This document shows positions 57,401 to 60,000 of a stretch of DNA of 60,000 nt, in pieces (positions within the stretch are counted from its first letter, which is position 1; every line of letters starts with the position of its first letter). Under the pieces are notes generated by a model. That model was given only the letters and a program-made list of their open reading frames with translations, was not told the origin of the DNA and did no database searches. A program made the translations under genes and the position numbers. Where the stretch lies: positions 8,868,001 to 8,928,000 of the forward strand of contig NC_088319.1 of NCBI RefSeq assembly GCF_910592395.1, written 5' to 3'. This DNA is from Lineus longissimus (Eukaryota; Nemertea; Pilidiophora; Heteronemertea; Lineidae).

Positions 57401-58552
57401 GCACAACGCAAGCGGAAAATGAACAAGAACCTGCTGCCATTGCTGCCCTCAAGAGGTATGAACACAAATTGAAATTCATCATAACAAAAATTGCCTCTTG
57501 AATTTAGTGCTTGTACTGACCCAGGTTAGTCTTTTAAGCACTTCATGACAACTGTCACTCATATAAATGCCTACAATTTGCACATGAGCTGGTATTTATC
57601 TCAAGGTTCTGCAGTATAGAAATGCAGTAACAGCAGGTGGAAATGTGTTAACCCTTTCAATGCTGACTCTATTTGTCACCAGAGTGCTGGCTCAAATTTG
57701 GACTTTTATAAGCTTTTGGGGAAAAGCAAACTGTGGCAAAACTAGTGGAAATAGCGAGGGTCAACACGCATGGTTATGTTGGAAACTTGATGTGCTATCA
57801 GATTTTGGCAAGATTGTTGTCATCCTCACTCTAACAGTCGGCTGTAAACGAGTTGACAATATCTTCAACCGAGAGAAGATTTTGCTTGCCCCCCATTTGA
57901 TGTCTGCTCAATATTCAAACCTCTGAAGCTCCATCTACCATTCTTGCATGGACTCATTCAGAGCTCTACAGATGCAAAATAATTTCAAGATTCTAGTTCT
58001 GCTATTGAATAATAGATGGCAAAAGCGTTTTTTGCAATATTACAAGAAAATTCGACCCGTTATTATCCAACGGGTGTGCCAATTTCAAAGTCAGTTTTAC
58101 CCGTGGTAATCCAACGGATACGCAGCGAAAGGGTTAATAGAAAGTGGAAATAGGGAAGTAGCTGGTGGATATGAATTAGTAGCAAGTGGAAAGGTATTAG
58201 CATGTAGGAATGCAGTAATACTAATAGCAAGTGGAAATGTAGCATAAGGCCACTCAAATTAGCTTTGAATTTCCCTTGTTTGTATAAATCTGAAAATCAG
58301 TCGAAGTTAGTTACTCTCATCATGTTTTAAACTTGATACCATCTGGTTTGAATTCTCCTTTTCTTTCAGATGTCTTGAACTTAGTCCCAGTAATTTAACA
58401 GCATTAATGGCTCTGGCTGTCAGCTACACAAATGAATCCCTCCAGACCCAAGCTTGTGAGACCCTCAGGTCCTGGTTGAGTGTAAATCCAAAATATTCAT
58501 CTCTAGTCCTCAAGGATGCCAAAAAGTCAAAACCTACATCATTTATGTCTAC
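18096..58552 (+). CDS. PEX5: PEX5, peroxisomal targeting signal 1 receptor (ten exons, 3' end beyond window)
   Basis: Joins 18096-18224, 24504-24663, 25996-26176, 28001-28145, 32475-32594, 46473-46582, 51988-52054, 53118-53261, 57385-57455 and 58370-58552. All introns are GT-AG and every phase matches, giving 436 codons plus 2 nt against about 600-640 residues in animal orthologues. PEX5 binds C-terminal PTS1 signals in the cytosol through its TPRs, docks at PEX14/PEX13 through WxxxF/Y motifs, and is monoubiquitinated on a conserved N-terminal Cys for recycling. Visible here: Cys-11 in [15 protein letters not shown] (56-60) and LVGEF (124-128); WTNEF 110, WAHEY 143, WLQEF 157, WVDEF 173, WAAEF 237, WAQEF 255 and WLTEY 291; the PEX7-binding region at about 206-221; and TPR1-3 from about residue 315. 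TPR4-7 are missing only because the window ends. Introns are repeat-rich and up to 13.9 kb. Confidence 0.97.
18360..18460 (+). repeat. Short H-family-like fragment
   Basis: Carries CATTTTGACCTTGACCTAGTTTC and AACCATAAGAGTAACCATATTC-like stretches that recur at 55.65-55.72 kb. Old and diverged. Confidence 0.45.
18607..19852. mobile_element. TIR element with CAGTGTTCTYGCCAGG ends
   Basis: The left end CAGTGTTCTTGCCAGG (18607) and the inverted right end CCTGGCGAGAACACTG (19837-19852) match at 15 of 16 bases, and both are followed inward by GGGGCGC-like sequence. The subterminal part contains GGGGGGGTCTGGGGGCCCTC and AGATGCTCTGAGGTGCAATT, a motif I recall as common in marine-invertebrate repeats. 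Not coding. CAG-type ends resemble hAT elements, but no 8-bp duplication was found. Confidence 0.6.
19860..21960 (+). repeat. Series of diverged H-family modules
   Basis: At least four ~290-bp modules, each with a GGCACGTTTC-like start, a GGCCACCAGGNGGC-like motif and TTTGACCTACTTTTCAAGGTCA. An exact CCACCAGGGGGC lies at 19897 and at 21714. A (TTCT)n run (20012-20032) and a TAACTCGGCTTA tandem (20309-20350) interrupt it. Older than the copies at 34-51 kb. Confidence 0.75.
22040..22780. other. PEX5 intron with a local ~50-bp duplication
   Basis: CTCATCACCAGCAACACAACTTGCTTACATGACTC-type sequence at 22256-22330 recurs at 22547-22620, both followed by GGGAGGAAAACCAGCATG. No gene is seen. Confidence 0.5.
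22785..23005 (-). repeat. Relative of the 621-850 hairpin family
   Basis: Contains CAGACAATAGTGAAATGAAC and CAACCTGTCAAGCTCGGAGC, close to the arm of the 621-850 hairpin, and a second, inverted GAGTCGCATGTGGCA near its other end. The same sequence recurs inverted at 48.4 kb. Confidence 0.7.
23215..24215. repeat. GC-rich inverted-repeat element bordered by a ~45-bp repeat
   Basis: AAAACAATTTGTATTGGATA occurs near 23220, 23995, 24040 and (one change) 24178, always followed by TGYCTGGTC. Between them, GGAAACGGGCGCGATCACG (23271) has inverted matches at about 23797 and 23860. No coding sequence; probably a decayed DNA transposon plus local duplication. Confidence 0.6.
24504..24663 (+). CDS. PEX5: PEX5 exon (residues 44-96)
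   Basis: Acceptor CATGCAG|ATACAC and donor AAAGAG|GTAAGT. Encodes the LVNEF motif (56-60), the non-canonical LVxEF type that contributes to PEX14 binding, and the conserved [14 protein letters not shown] block. Ends in phase 1. Confidence 0.96.
25219..25983. repeat. Four-copy 193-194-bp tandem array abutting a PEX5 exon
   Basis: Units start near 25234, 25428, 25622 and 25815, judged by CTAATCTATGACGTT recurring every 193-194 bp. Each unit includes CCCTCTTTTTCAAGGTTGCACAG and ends GTAGAAACTTCT. The last unit runs straight into the polypyrimidine tract of the exon at 25996. The unit contains an H-family-like AATGGCCCCTGGCTGTTTCA. Likely length-polymorphic. Confidence 0.92.
25996..26176 (+). 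CDS. PEX5: PEX5 exon (residues 97-156)
   Basis: Acceptor CTTCTTTTACAG and donor GAATG|GTCAGT. Encodes APGVAELA, conserved with vertebrate PEX5, then WTNEF, LVGEF and WAHEY. The final two bases TG join the G of the next exon to make the Trp of the WLQEF motif, so that motif is assembled across the splice junction. Confidence 0.94.
26180..27000. other. PEX5 intron, no feature recognised
   Basis: No exon-like or repeat-like segment was recognised here. Confidence 0.4.
27009..27293 (-). pseudogene. BEL/Pao retrotransposon RNase H region fragment
   Basis: The minus strand encodes [19 protein letters not shown], the highly conserved junction motif preceding and within the BEL/Pao RNase H domain, preceded by a CAIVSPKC-like stretch. 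Only ~60 residues are recognisable. It is on the same strand as the reverse-transcriptase remnant at 28.85-30.1 kb and in the expected order, but a PEX5 exon lies between them. Confidence 0.7.
28001..28145 (+). CDS. PEX5: PEX5 exon (residues 157-205)
   Basis: Acceptor GCCGTTTTAG and donor TCTGAG|GTGAGT. Completes WLQEF (157-161), then encodes WVDEF (173-177) and the DDEKLANSE block that matches vertebrate PEX5. It lies between two same-strand BEL/Pao fragments. Confidence 0.96.
28240..28375 (+). repeat. H-family fragment
   Basis: Has GGCACATTTCTTCACCTCCAGA and TTCTTGACTTGGCCACTGGGG, matching the start of an H module. Truncated by the SINE-like sequence that follows. Confidence 0.55.
28376..28680 (+). 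mobile_element. tRNA-derived SINE-like element
   Basis: A B-box-like GAGTTCGATTCC lies at about 28447-28458, with an A-box-like stretch ~40 bp upstream. Downstream is GAATGAGACGTAAAACTGAGG, resembling a core I recall from marine-invertebrate SINEs. It does not fold as a functional tRNA because the T stem is mismatched. Confidence 0.5.
28850..30110 (-). pseudogene. BEL/Pao retrotransposon: protease end and reverse transcriptase, broken
   Basis: On the minus strand, in BEL/Pao order: the protease-linker motif LLFGANQ..VIRP with [15 protein letters not shown] (30097-29950); [10 protein letters not shown] (about 29580); GPDLKN and a [14 protein letters not shown] block with the first catalytic Asp (29480-29395); [10 protein letters not shown]-like and [11 protein letters not shown], the YxDD-equivalent catalytic box (about 29300-29180); RKWASN (about 29090); and [14 protein letters not shown] (28980-28940). 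Several frame changes and stops separate these blocks, so it is inactive. No LTRs were recognised. Confidence 0.85.
30500..30890 (+). repeat. H-family-related fragment
   Basis: Contains GTGGCACGTTTCATTTCTATT and twice the GGCCATCTTGAAAATTAAAC/ATCCAAC block with TTTCATGTGATTATAT. The same blocks occur at 21.88-22.03, 49.15-49.31 and 49.95-50.08 kb. Confidence 0.7.
30900..32470. other. PEX5 intron, largely unannotated
   Basis: H-type 3' tails (GCACATGGTCCCTGGACC near 31038; GCACAATGACCCATGGCC near 32310) mark eroded insertions. Nothing coding is supported. Confidence 0.4.
32475..32594 (+). CDS. PEX5: PEX5 exon with the PEX7-binding region (residues 206-245)
   Basis: Acceptor CTCGTTTCAG and donor CAACAG|GTAACC, both phase 0. 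[16 protein letters not shown] aligns with the FLKFVRQIGEGQVSLE block of the long animal PEX5 isoform, which binds PEX7 for PTS2 import. WAAEF at 237-241 follows. As a phase-0/phase-0 exon of 40 codons it could be skipped in frame, as the human short isoform skips the equivalent sequence; skipping here is only a possibility. Confidence 0.95.
32600..33920. other. PEX5 intron without recognised features
   Basis: A short H-like piece lies at 32635-32755. The rest has no coding or repeat signal that I could recognise. Confidence 0.4.
34237..35364 (+). mobile_element. H-family repeat, copy 2 (5' hairpin lost)
   Basis: Starts with four imperfect TATCCCATACC repeats in place of the hairpin, then the GTC run, CCACCAGGGGGC at 34452 and 34753, AGGTCA-CAG-AGGTCA at 34595 and 34896, and the terminal ATGGCCCTGGCCAT TTCAT. 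It is nearly identical to 46886-48015. A LINE remnant abuts its 3' end. Confidence 0.85.
35366..36002 (-). pseudogene. Non-LTR (CR1/L2/Jockey-like) reverse transcriptase, catalytically dead
   Basis: The minus strand encodes the RT palm: [18 protein letters not shown] (motif A, where D-x4-F is expected), then [18 protein letters not shown] (motif B), then a motif C region where the usual YADD reads TYTYD. The downstream FNATKS block is also present. Loss of the second catalytic Asp pair shows it is inactive even though ~210 codons remain open. Ends lie against the H element at 35364. Confidence 0.82.
36115..36717 (-). other. Open frame of 200 codons, unrecognised
   Basis: Open on the minus strand, but it begins at a TTG; the first ATG is further in. 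The N-terminal part is Pro/Ser/Gln-rich from low-complexity DNA, while the middle is Cys- and aromatic-rich. No family was recognised, no flanking splice sites stand out, and it may be a chance ORF or part of the adjoining LINE. Confidence 0.15.
36720..39285. other. PEX5 intron, mostly unannotated
   Basis: Weak tRNA-like similarity at 37505-37590 (GGCCGAATGGTCTCCTGG, then GGATGGGTGACAGG) may be a SINE remnant. An ATTCAAATTCAAATTC run at 38777-38800 looks like a LINE/SINE 3' tail on the minus strand. Confidence 0.35.
39290..39580 (+). mobile_element. H-type hairpin repeat, diverged subfamily with (GTCT)n
   Basis: Starts with the palindrome AGCTCAGCTGA..AGCTGAGCT (39290-39311), then (GTCT)n at 39344-39433, CGTTAAACAGGCACGTTTC, and TTTGGCCACTAGGTGGCACC at 39551. 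This is the same order as other H copies (hairpin, GTC-rich run, GGCACGTTTC, CCAC-N-AGG-GGC), but the sequence is clearly diverged. Confidence 0.8.
39760..39834 (+). promoter_or_regulatory. Promoter-like region of the nested two-exon gene
   Basis: A GC-richer stretch in an AT-rich intron with a CCAAT box (about 39773), a CACGTG E-box (about 39780), a CGTCACG CRE-like site (about 39794) and no TATA box, immediately upstream of an ATG and a strong donor. Activity is inference. Confidence 0.5.
39835..40615 (+). CDS. Nested two-exon small gene, 60 codons, unrecognised
   Basis: Join 39835-39870 (ATG, 12 codons, donor TCAGAG|GTAAGT) with 40469-40615 (acceptor ATGTTTTGCAG, 48 codons, TAG at 40613). 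The phase-0 junction is clean and an AATAAA follows at 40660-40665, with GT-rich sequence after it. It lies on the same strand inside the 13.9-kb PEX5 intron. The product is basic and hydrophilic, with KMTKRED, a Ser/Thr-rich [12 protein letters not shown] segment and a final IIRRARQF; no signal peptide or membrane helix is seen. I do not recognise the family. It could be a real microprotein gene, an alternative PEX5 terminal-exon pair, or a transduced gene fragment. Confidence 0.5.
40660..40665 (+). terminator. Poly(A) signal AATAAA of the nested gene
   Basis: Lies 45 bp after the stop codon and is followed within 40 bp by GT- and T-rich sequence suitable as a downstream element. Confidence 0.55.
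41022..41150 (+). pseudogene. Harbinger transposase N-terminal fragment
   Basis: ATG, then 42 codons ending at TGA 41148. [22 protein letters not shown] resembles the alanine-rich helix and Arg cluster at the start of HARBI1-type transposases. The nuclease domain is absent, so it cannot cut DNA. Confidence 0.55.
41475..41564 (-). pseudogene. MADF-domain exon of the Harbinger accessory protein
   Basis: On the minus strand an ATG at 41564 opens 30 codons with [20 protein letters not shown], the conserved start of a MADF (Myb/SANT-like) domain (LI..V...P.LWD...YH). A GT donor follows in the motif CCT|GTAATT. The remaining exons are missing. The MADF protein normally helps the transposase reach the element ends. 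Confidence 0.75.
42240..42490 (-). repeat. Dispersed-repeat tail with AACAAGAGGCCCAAGGGCC
   Basis: The palindromic AGGCCCAAGGGCCT motif near 42405, in minus-strand sequence lying 3' of the LINE fragment, resembles tails I recall from other invertebrate repeats. It may be the 3' UTR of the LINE or a separate element. Confidence 0.35.
42595..43170 (-). pseudogene. LINE ORF2 C-terminal fragment with zinc-knuckle
   Basis: The minus strand encodes [42 protein letters not shown]: the C-x2-C ... H-x4-C motif that closes ORF2 of CR1/L2/Jockey-type elements. It is followed by the usual ~35-residue tail ([11 protein letters not shown]). A frame change near 43030 separates it from [12 protein letters not shown] upstream. 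The reverse transcriptase is missing here. Confidence 0.8.
43170..44118. other. PEX5 intron, no gene recognised
   Basis: A short acidic open end (DSEEEPQ then TAA at about 44118) just before the Penelope insertion may be the remnant of some mobile ORF; it is too short to assign. Confidence 0.3.
44124..45164 (+). pseudogene. Penelope-like element: RT C-terminus plus GIY-YIG endonuclease, 5'-truncated
   Basis: About 345 open codons without a proper start. The N-terminal part ([48 protein letters not shown]) is the thumb/C-terminal region of Penelope-like reverse transcriptases. After a linker with a C-x5-C-x2-C cluster (about residues 200-210) comes the GIY-YIG domain: [19 protein letters not shown], an RF.KH basic motif, GRHF and [10 protein letters not shown]. 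The RT palm is missing, so it is a typical 5'-truncated insertion. The frame is still fully open, suggesting recent arrival. The hammerhead-like motif at 45514 belongs to its 3' region. Confidence 0.9.
45514..45549 (+). ncRNA. Hammerhead ribozyme-like motif in the Penelope 3' region
   Basis: Core CTGATGA at 45518-45524; stem II GCA/TGC (45525-45527 with 45533-45535) capped by ACTCC; GAAA at 45536-45539; stem I GTGT (45514-45517) with ACAC (45546-45549); predicted cut after C45545 in TTC. Stem III would be very short (ACCGTT), as in minimal Penelope-type hammerheads that act as dimers. Activity unproven. Confidence 0.65.
45830..46470. other. PEX5 intron, no gene recognised
   Basis: AT-rich sequence with stops in all frames between the Penelope remnant and the next PEX5 exon. 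Confidence 0.35.
46473..46582 (+). CDS. PEX5: PEX5 exon (residues 246-281)
   Basis: Acceptor TTTTTATTTACTAG and donor GCCAG|GTGAGA. Encodes WAQEF (255-259) and the [14 protein letters not shown] helix that matches DFWDKLQAELEEMA in human PEX5. It is shorter than the vertebrate equivalent between these two blocks. Phase 2 at the 3' end. Confidence 0.95.
46886..48015 (+). mobile_element. H-family repeat, full-length copy 3
   Basis: Hairpin AGCTCACCTCTTAGCAGAGG.. (46890-46915), GTC-triplet run, GGCACGTTTC, CCACCAGGGGGC at 47101 and 47402, three AGGTCACAGAGGTC motifs, and terminal ATGGCCCTGGCCATTTCATT. It inserts 300 bp after a PEX5 exon on the sense strand. A diverged H copy begins immediately at its end. 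Confidence 0.88.
48017..48360 (+). repeat. Diverged H-family copy in tandem with copy 3
   Basis: Starts AGCACACCTCCAGAGAGGTG right after the CATTT end of copy 3, then ATCTTATGGCGCAGCGTCCG, and one module ending CAAGGTCACAGAAGTCAAAT. The head-to-tail contact suggests insertion at another copy's terminus. Confidence 0.75.
48390..48545 (+). repeat. Relative of the 621-850 hairpin family, inverted to the 22.8-kb copy
   Basis: GAGCTTGGCAGGTTGAGACGG and TCTATTGTCTGCCTTTTGTG are the reverse complement of sequence at 22.9-23.0 kb and match the loop-proximal arm at 670-720. Single-arm, no foldback. Confidence 0.7.
48773..49320 (+). mobile_element. H-family repeat, copy 4 (5' part, joined to an older subfamily)
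   Basis: Hairpin AGCTCACCTCTCAGCAGAGG.., GTC run and first module nearly identical to copy 3 up to about 49134 (CCACCAGGGGGC at 48976). It then continues into a different module with GGCCGCCAGGCAGCCATCTTG. The join suggests recombination between subfamilies. Confidence 0.8.
49317..49481. repeat. 165-bp nested palindrome (cruciform-like)
   Basis: Outer arms 49317-49378 and 49417-49481 are inverted repeats with few mismatches (TTGGTTGAGTTACCAAGACA in the left arm). An inner hairpin GTCCAAACCCGAG..GGGTTTGGAC occupies 49382-49415. It interrupts an H-family module. Confidence 0.88.
49493..49942. mobile_element. Candidate small TIR element
   Basis: TTCTAAAATACCT at 49487-49500 is inverted as AGGTATTTTAGAA at about 49929-49941. 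The segment between lacks H sequence and has no convincing ORF, and H sequence resumes after it (ATCGGATTGCAACC). Consistent with an insertion into the H copy, possibly together with the palindrome at 49317. Confidence 0.45.
50060..51000 (+). mobile_element. H-family repeat, copy 5 (5'-truncated)
   Basis: Starts within a module at GGCCACCCGGGGGCCAAAT, has CCACCAGGGGGC at 50388 and three AGGTCACAGAGGTC motifs, and ends ATGGCCCTGGCCATTTCATT. Very close to copies 2 and 3 over the shared part. Confidence 0.82.
51415..51457 (-). ncRNA. Hammerhead-like motif, left arm of the second Penelope remnant
   Basis: On the minus strand: CTGAAGA (51453-51447), then stem II GTCCT/AGGAC with perfect pairing, then GAAA (51428-51425). 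Flanking TGTA and TACA can form stem I. The perfect stem II supports a real ancestral motif. Confidence 0.5.
51748..51788 (+). ncRNA. Hammerhead-like motif, right arm of the second Penelope remnant
   Basis: CTGAAGA (51752-51758), one extra A, stem II GTCCT/AGAAC with one mismatch, GAAA (51777-51780), stem I TGTA/TACA (51748-51751 with 51785-51788), palindromic ATAT as a possible dimer stem III, predicted cut after T51784. Decayed relative to the left arm. Confidence 0.45.
51988..52054 (+). CDS. PEX5: PEX5 exon (residues 282-304)
   Basis: Acceptor TGTTTTCTTCAG and donor TATAAG|GTAATA. Encodes PWLTEY (WLTEY 291-295), the last WxxxF/Y motif, equivalent to PWLSDY in human PEX5. Short (67 bp), completing a split Ser codon and ending in phase 0. 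Confidence 0.94.
52480..52965 (+). repeat. Old H-related modules upstream of the TPR1 exon
   Basis: TTTGGCTATATCTCATGAAT, GATGAGGCCACCTCACATAA and GTCATTGTGCCTTTTGG blocks recur at 53.38-53.99 kb on the other side of the next exon. Confidence 0.6.
53118..53261 (+). CDS. PEX5: PEX5 exon with TPR1 (residues 305-352)
   Basis: Acceptor GCAAATTTTCAG and donor ATGGAG|GTAAGA, both phase 0. Encodes [13 protein letters not shown] and [20 protein letters not shown], then [15 protein letters not shown], the first tetratricopeptide repeat of the PTS1-binding domain, nearly identical to vertebrate PEX5. Confidence 0.97.
53340..54000 (+). repeat. Old H-related modules downstream of the TPR1 exon
   Basis: Two ~300-bp modules, each ending TTTGATTTGACCTACTTTTC AAGGTCACAGAGGTGAAAT and carrying TTGTGCCTTTTGGCAGTTTC. 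They match the modules upstream of the exon, so the exon is bracketed by direct repeats. Confidence 0.65.
54060..54980. other. PEX5 intron, no gene recognised
   Basis: Stops in all frames in conserved-looking order; no repeat shared with the rest of the window was noticed. Confidence 0.35.
54985..55765 (+). repeat. Old H-related modules with terminal tail
   Basis: Diverged GGCACATTTCTG, TTTGATTTGACCTACTCTTC and GACCTTGACCTAGTTTCCAAGG blocks, ending GAGGTGAACACATGGCCCCTGGCC. Includes a G-run at 55255-55270 able to form G-quadruplex. Confidence 0.6.
56067..57203. mobile_element. 1.14-kb TIR element built of GGCGAATTT repeats, TAA-flanked
   Basis: Termini GGGGCCTTGTCCAAATTATT are exactly inverted at both ends, continuing about 10 bp further with one mismatch, and TAA flanks each side (56064-56066, 57204-57206), fitting PIF/Harbinger-type insertion. 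Both subterminal regions (56080-56350 and 56880-57180) consist of dozens of irregular GGCGAA/TTCGCC units. The centre (56380-56840) is unique and non-coding. Confidence 0.88.
57385..57455 (+). CDS. PEX5: PEX5 exon, TPR2 first helix (residues 353-375)
   Basis: Acceptor CTCATTTCCAG and donor AAGAG|GTATGA. Encodes [20 protein letters not shown], the signature TPR2 helix pair start of PEX5. Ends in phase 2. Confidence 0.96.
58370..58552 (+). CDS. PEX5: PEX5 exon, TPR2-TPR3 (residues 376-436)
   Basis: Acceptor TTTTCTTTCAG and donor TCTAC|GTAAGT. Encodes [20 protein letters not shown] and [16 protein letters not shown], with the conserved Asn-Glu-Ser turn of TPR3, then the linker [10 protein letters not shown]. 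It is the last PEX5 exon in the window; TPR4-7 and the C-terminal bundle must lie past 60 kb. Confidence 0.96.
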
Positions 58553-60000
58553 GTAAGTATCCATATCTTGATTGCGTGTCCTTAAAATGTGCTCTTGGGA
58601 ACAAATTTAAGGAGATTAAAAAAAGGAAGACATCTATAATTTTGTTTTGAGTGGACAATTACCATGATGAACAATGGTACAAACTCCATGGTTTATCACC
58701 TGCATCTACATGATATTGGTCGAAACGCTGCCTCTTTAAATTAATAGTTATTGATTCTTTATTCGCAAAGTTGACGCTACTCTCAGGTTCAGGTGTACAA
58801 CAGTGTGATTGATGTGTAGCGGACATGTGGTAGTGATTTGTGGTTTGAGGTTGCGAAGTTGAACTTTACGGCAAGGTTGGGAGCTTGGCAGAACTGATAC
58901 CAAAGGCCCTTATCAATAATAGATCCACAATCGACATTGTTAATTTTCTGAAAAATTTAATTTTCTGAAAAGCATACGCCGGAAATTAGTCCCCTCCCTC
59001 CTAAAGCACAGTTTACCCGCTCATGAAAATGTTGAACCAGCTCTATGATGAAGGCCACTGAGTTCTGTTGTTATCATACTATAAAGTACAGTAGAACCTC
59101 TCTATATAGGACACCATTGGAACTAACAAATGCTGTCCTTAGTAGAGAGGTGTCCTGATTAGAGAGGTCAAATTGAATGGAAACAACCAATTTAGGACTA
59201 AAACTAGTGTCCTTTGGTCCTAAATTGGTTGTTTCCATTCAATTAGAGGTTATCCTTAAAAGAGGGGTGTCTGCTAAGGGAGGTTGTACTGTAATAACTA
59301 TATAGGATGCACGTGTGCATGACTTGAATTGCTGTTTGCTATTCATAAAGTATTTATTAGCATTGTTTTCATCCCTGGCATTTTTGTAATAATCTTCAGT
59401 TGACAATGGATATTATGTTTGTTCACAGTTGAAACTTTAACCATTTCGCTGCGGGTGGCTTGCATAACACGTCATGTACTAAGTATGGTCCAATATCGTG
59501 CGGGTAAATGTACAATTAGATGGACTGAGCAAAGCGCATCGTTTTTTGGCTTTGCTGGAAATTTTTTTAATTGCCAGCGAAGCTTATCGTATACTGTCGT
59601 TTCTTCGTTCACTCATATTGACTGACGTTGACATGAGTGGGTAAAATAGTGCTCAGTTAATTCAGTAATATTTACAATTTTTGATTTCACATTACGATTG
59701 TAAATGGGCTGCGTGTTTTATGATACTTCTTTGCCATGATTCTGTCAGTAATTTTGATGTAAGTCTGCAAAATAAAAATATTAAATTGATATAGTGTATT
59801 TATTCGACATGTTCGAAGAAGACTGTCAGGCCAGTTTTCTACAAACACCGGCGAGTGTGCATTTTCGTGATAGTAATCGCCCTCAAAATCGGGTTAAAAC
59901 CCTGCATCAGAAAAAATTAACTCATCAGAGGCCAAGAAAATGGTGATTAGAATATATAAGCGGTATCAGTTTGAAGTCTTTTGAAGCAAACTTGTTGCGG
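58553..60000. other. PEX5 intron to the window edge
   Basis: Apart from the MITE at 59089 no feature was recognised. No further PEX5 exon (TPR4-type sequence) was found. Confidence 0.5.
59089..59291. mobile_element. 203-bp MITE with CAGTAGAACCTC ends and TA duplication
   Basis: The left end CAGTAGAACCTCTCT is inverted at the right as AGGGAGGTTGTACTG with small changes, and TA flanks both ends (59087-59088, 59292-59293), as in Tc1/mariner/pogo insertions. An inner inverted repeat GAATGGAAACAACCAATTTA spans 59174-59241. Non-coding. Confidence 0.85.

Overview
The window is eukaryotic genomic DNA. It shows short phased exons with GT/AG borders, kilobase introns, poly(A) signals and a dense, layered load of animal-type transposons, with no operons and no prokaryotic signals. 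The one well-conserved host gene is PEX5, the cycling receptor for peroxisomal matrix proteins. The repeat types (Penelope-like, BEL/Pao, CR1/L2-like LINEs, PIF/Harbinger, pogo-like, and GTC-rich hairpin repeats) suggest a marine invertebrate bilaterian such as a mollusc, brachiopod or amphioxus. The species cannot be fixed from this sequence.

Layout. 0-3.2 kb: a PIF/Harbinger element with a Met/Gln-rich accessory protein tail on + and a DDE transposase with one in-frame stop on -, plus a long perfect hairpin. 3.2-8.4 kb: seven copies of a ~445-bp terminal-inverted-repeat element (called Q here), two of which flank a unique 550-bp segment (X) in each of two opposite orientations; a 1.13-kb hairpin-ended repeat (called H) has jumped into one Q copy. 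8.4-18.1 kb: the presumed PEX5 upstream region and first intron, with a candidate 5' UTR exon, a decayed pogo/CENP-B-type element and a TTAA-flanked MITE that ends 10 bp before the splice acceptor of the first PEX5 coding exon.

18.1-58.6 kb: ten PEX5 coding exons on +, spanning 40.5 kb. All intron phases agree, giving about 436 codons: the N-terminal Cys-11, two LVxEF and seven WxxxF/Y docking motifs, the PEX7-binding region and the first three TPRs. The last ~200 residues lie beyond the window. Introns hold broken BEL/Pao, Penelope-like (two lineages with hammerhead-ribozyme-like motifs), LINE and Harbinger copies, a 4 x 194-bp tandem array abutting exon 3, many H-family copies, and a small two-exon gene with its own promoter-like region and poly(A) signal near 39.8-40.7 kb.

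The most interesting points are the nested 60-codon gene, the hammerhead-like motifs in the Penelope remnants, the H family (which scatters an exact CTCF-core-like 12-mer and a direct-repeat nuclear-receptor half-site pair across PEX5), and two repeats lying directly against PEX5 splice acceptors. All functional statements about these are inferences from sequence.
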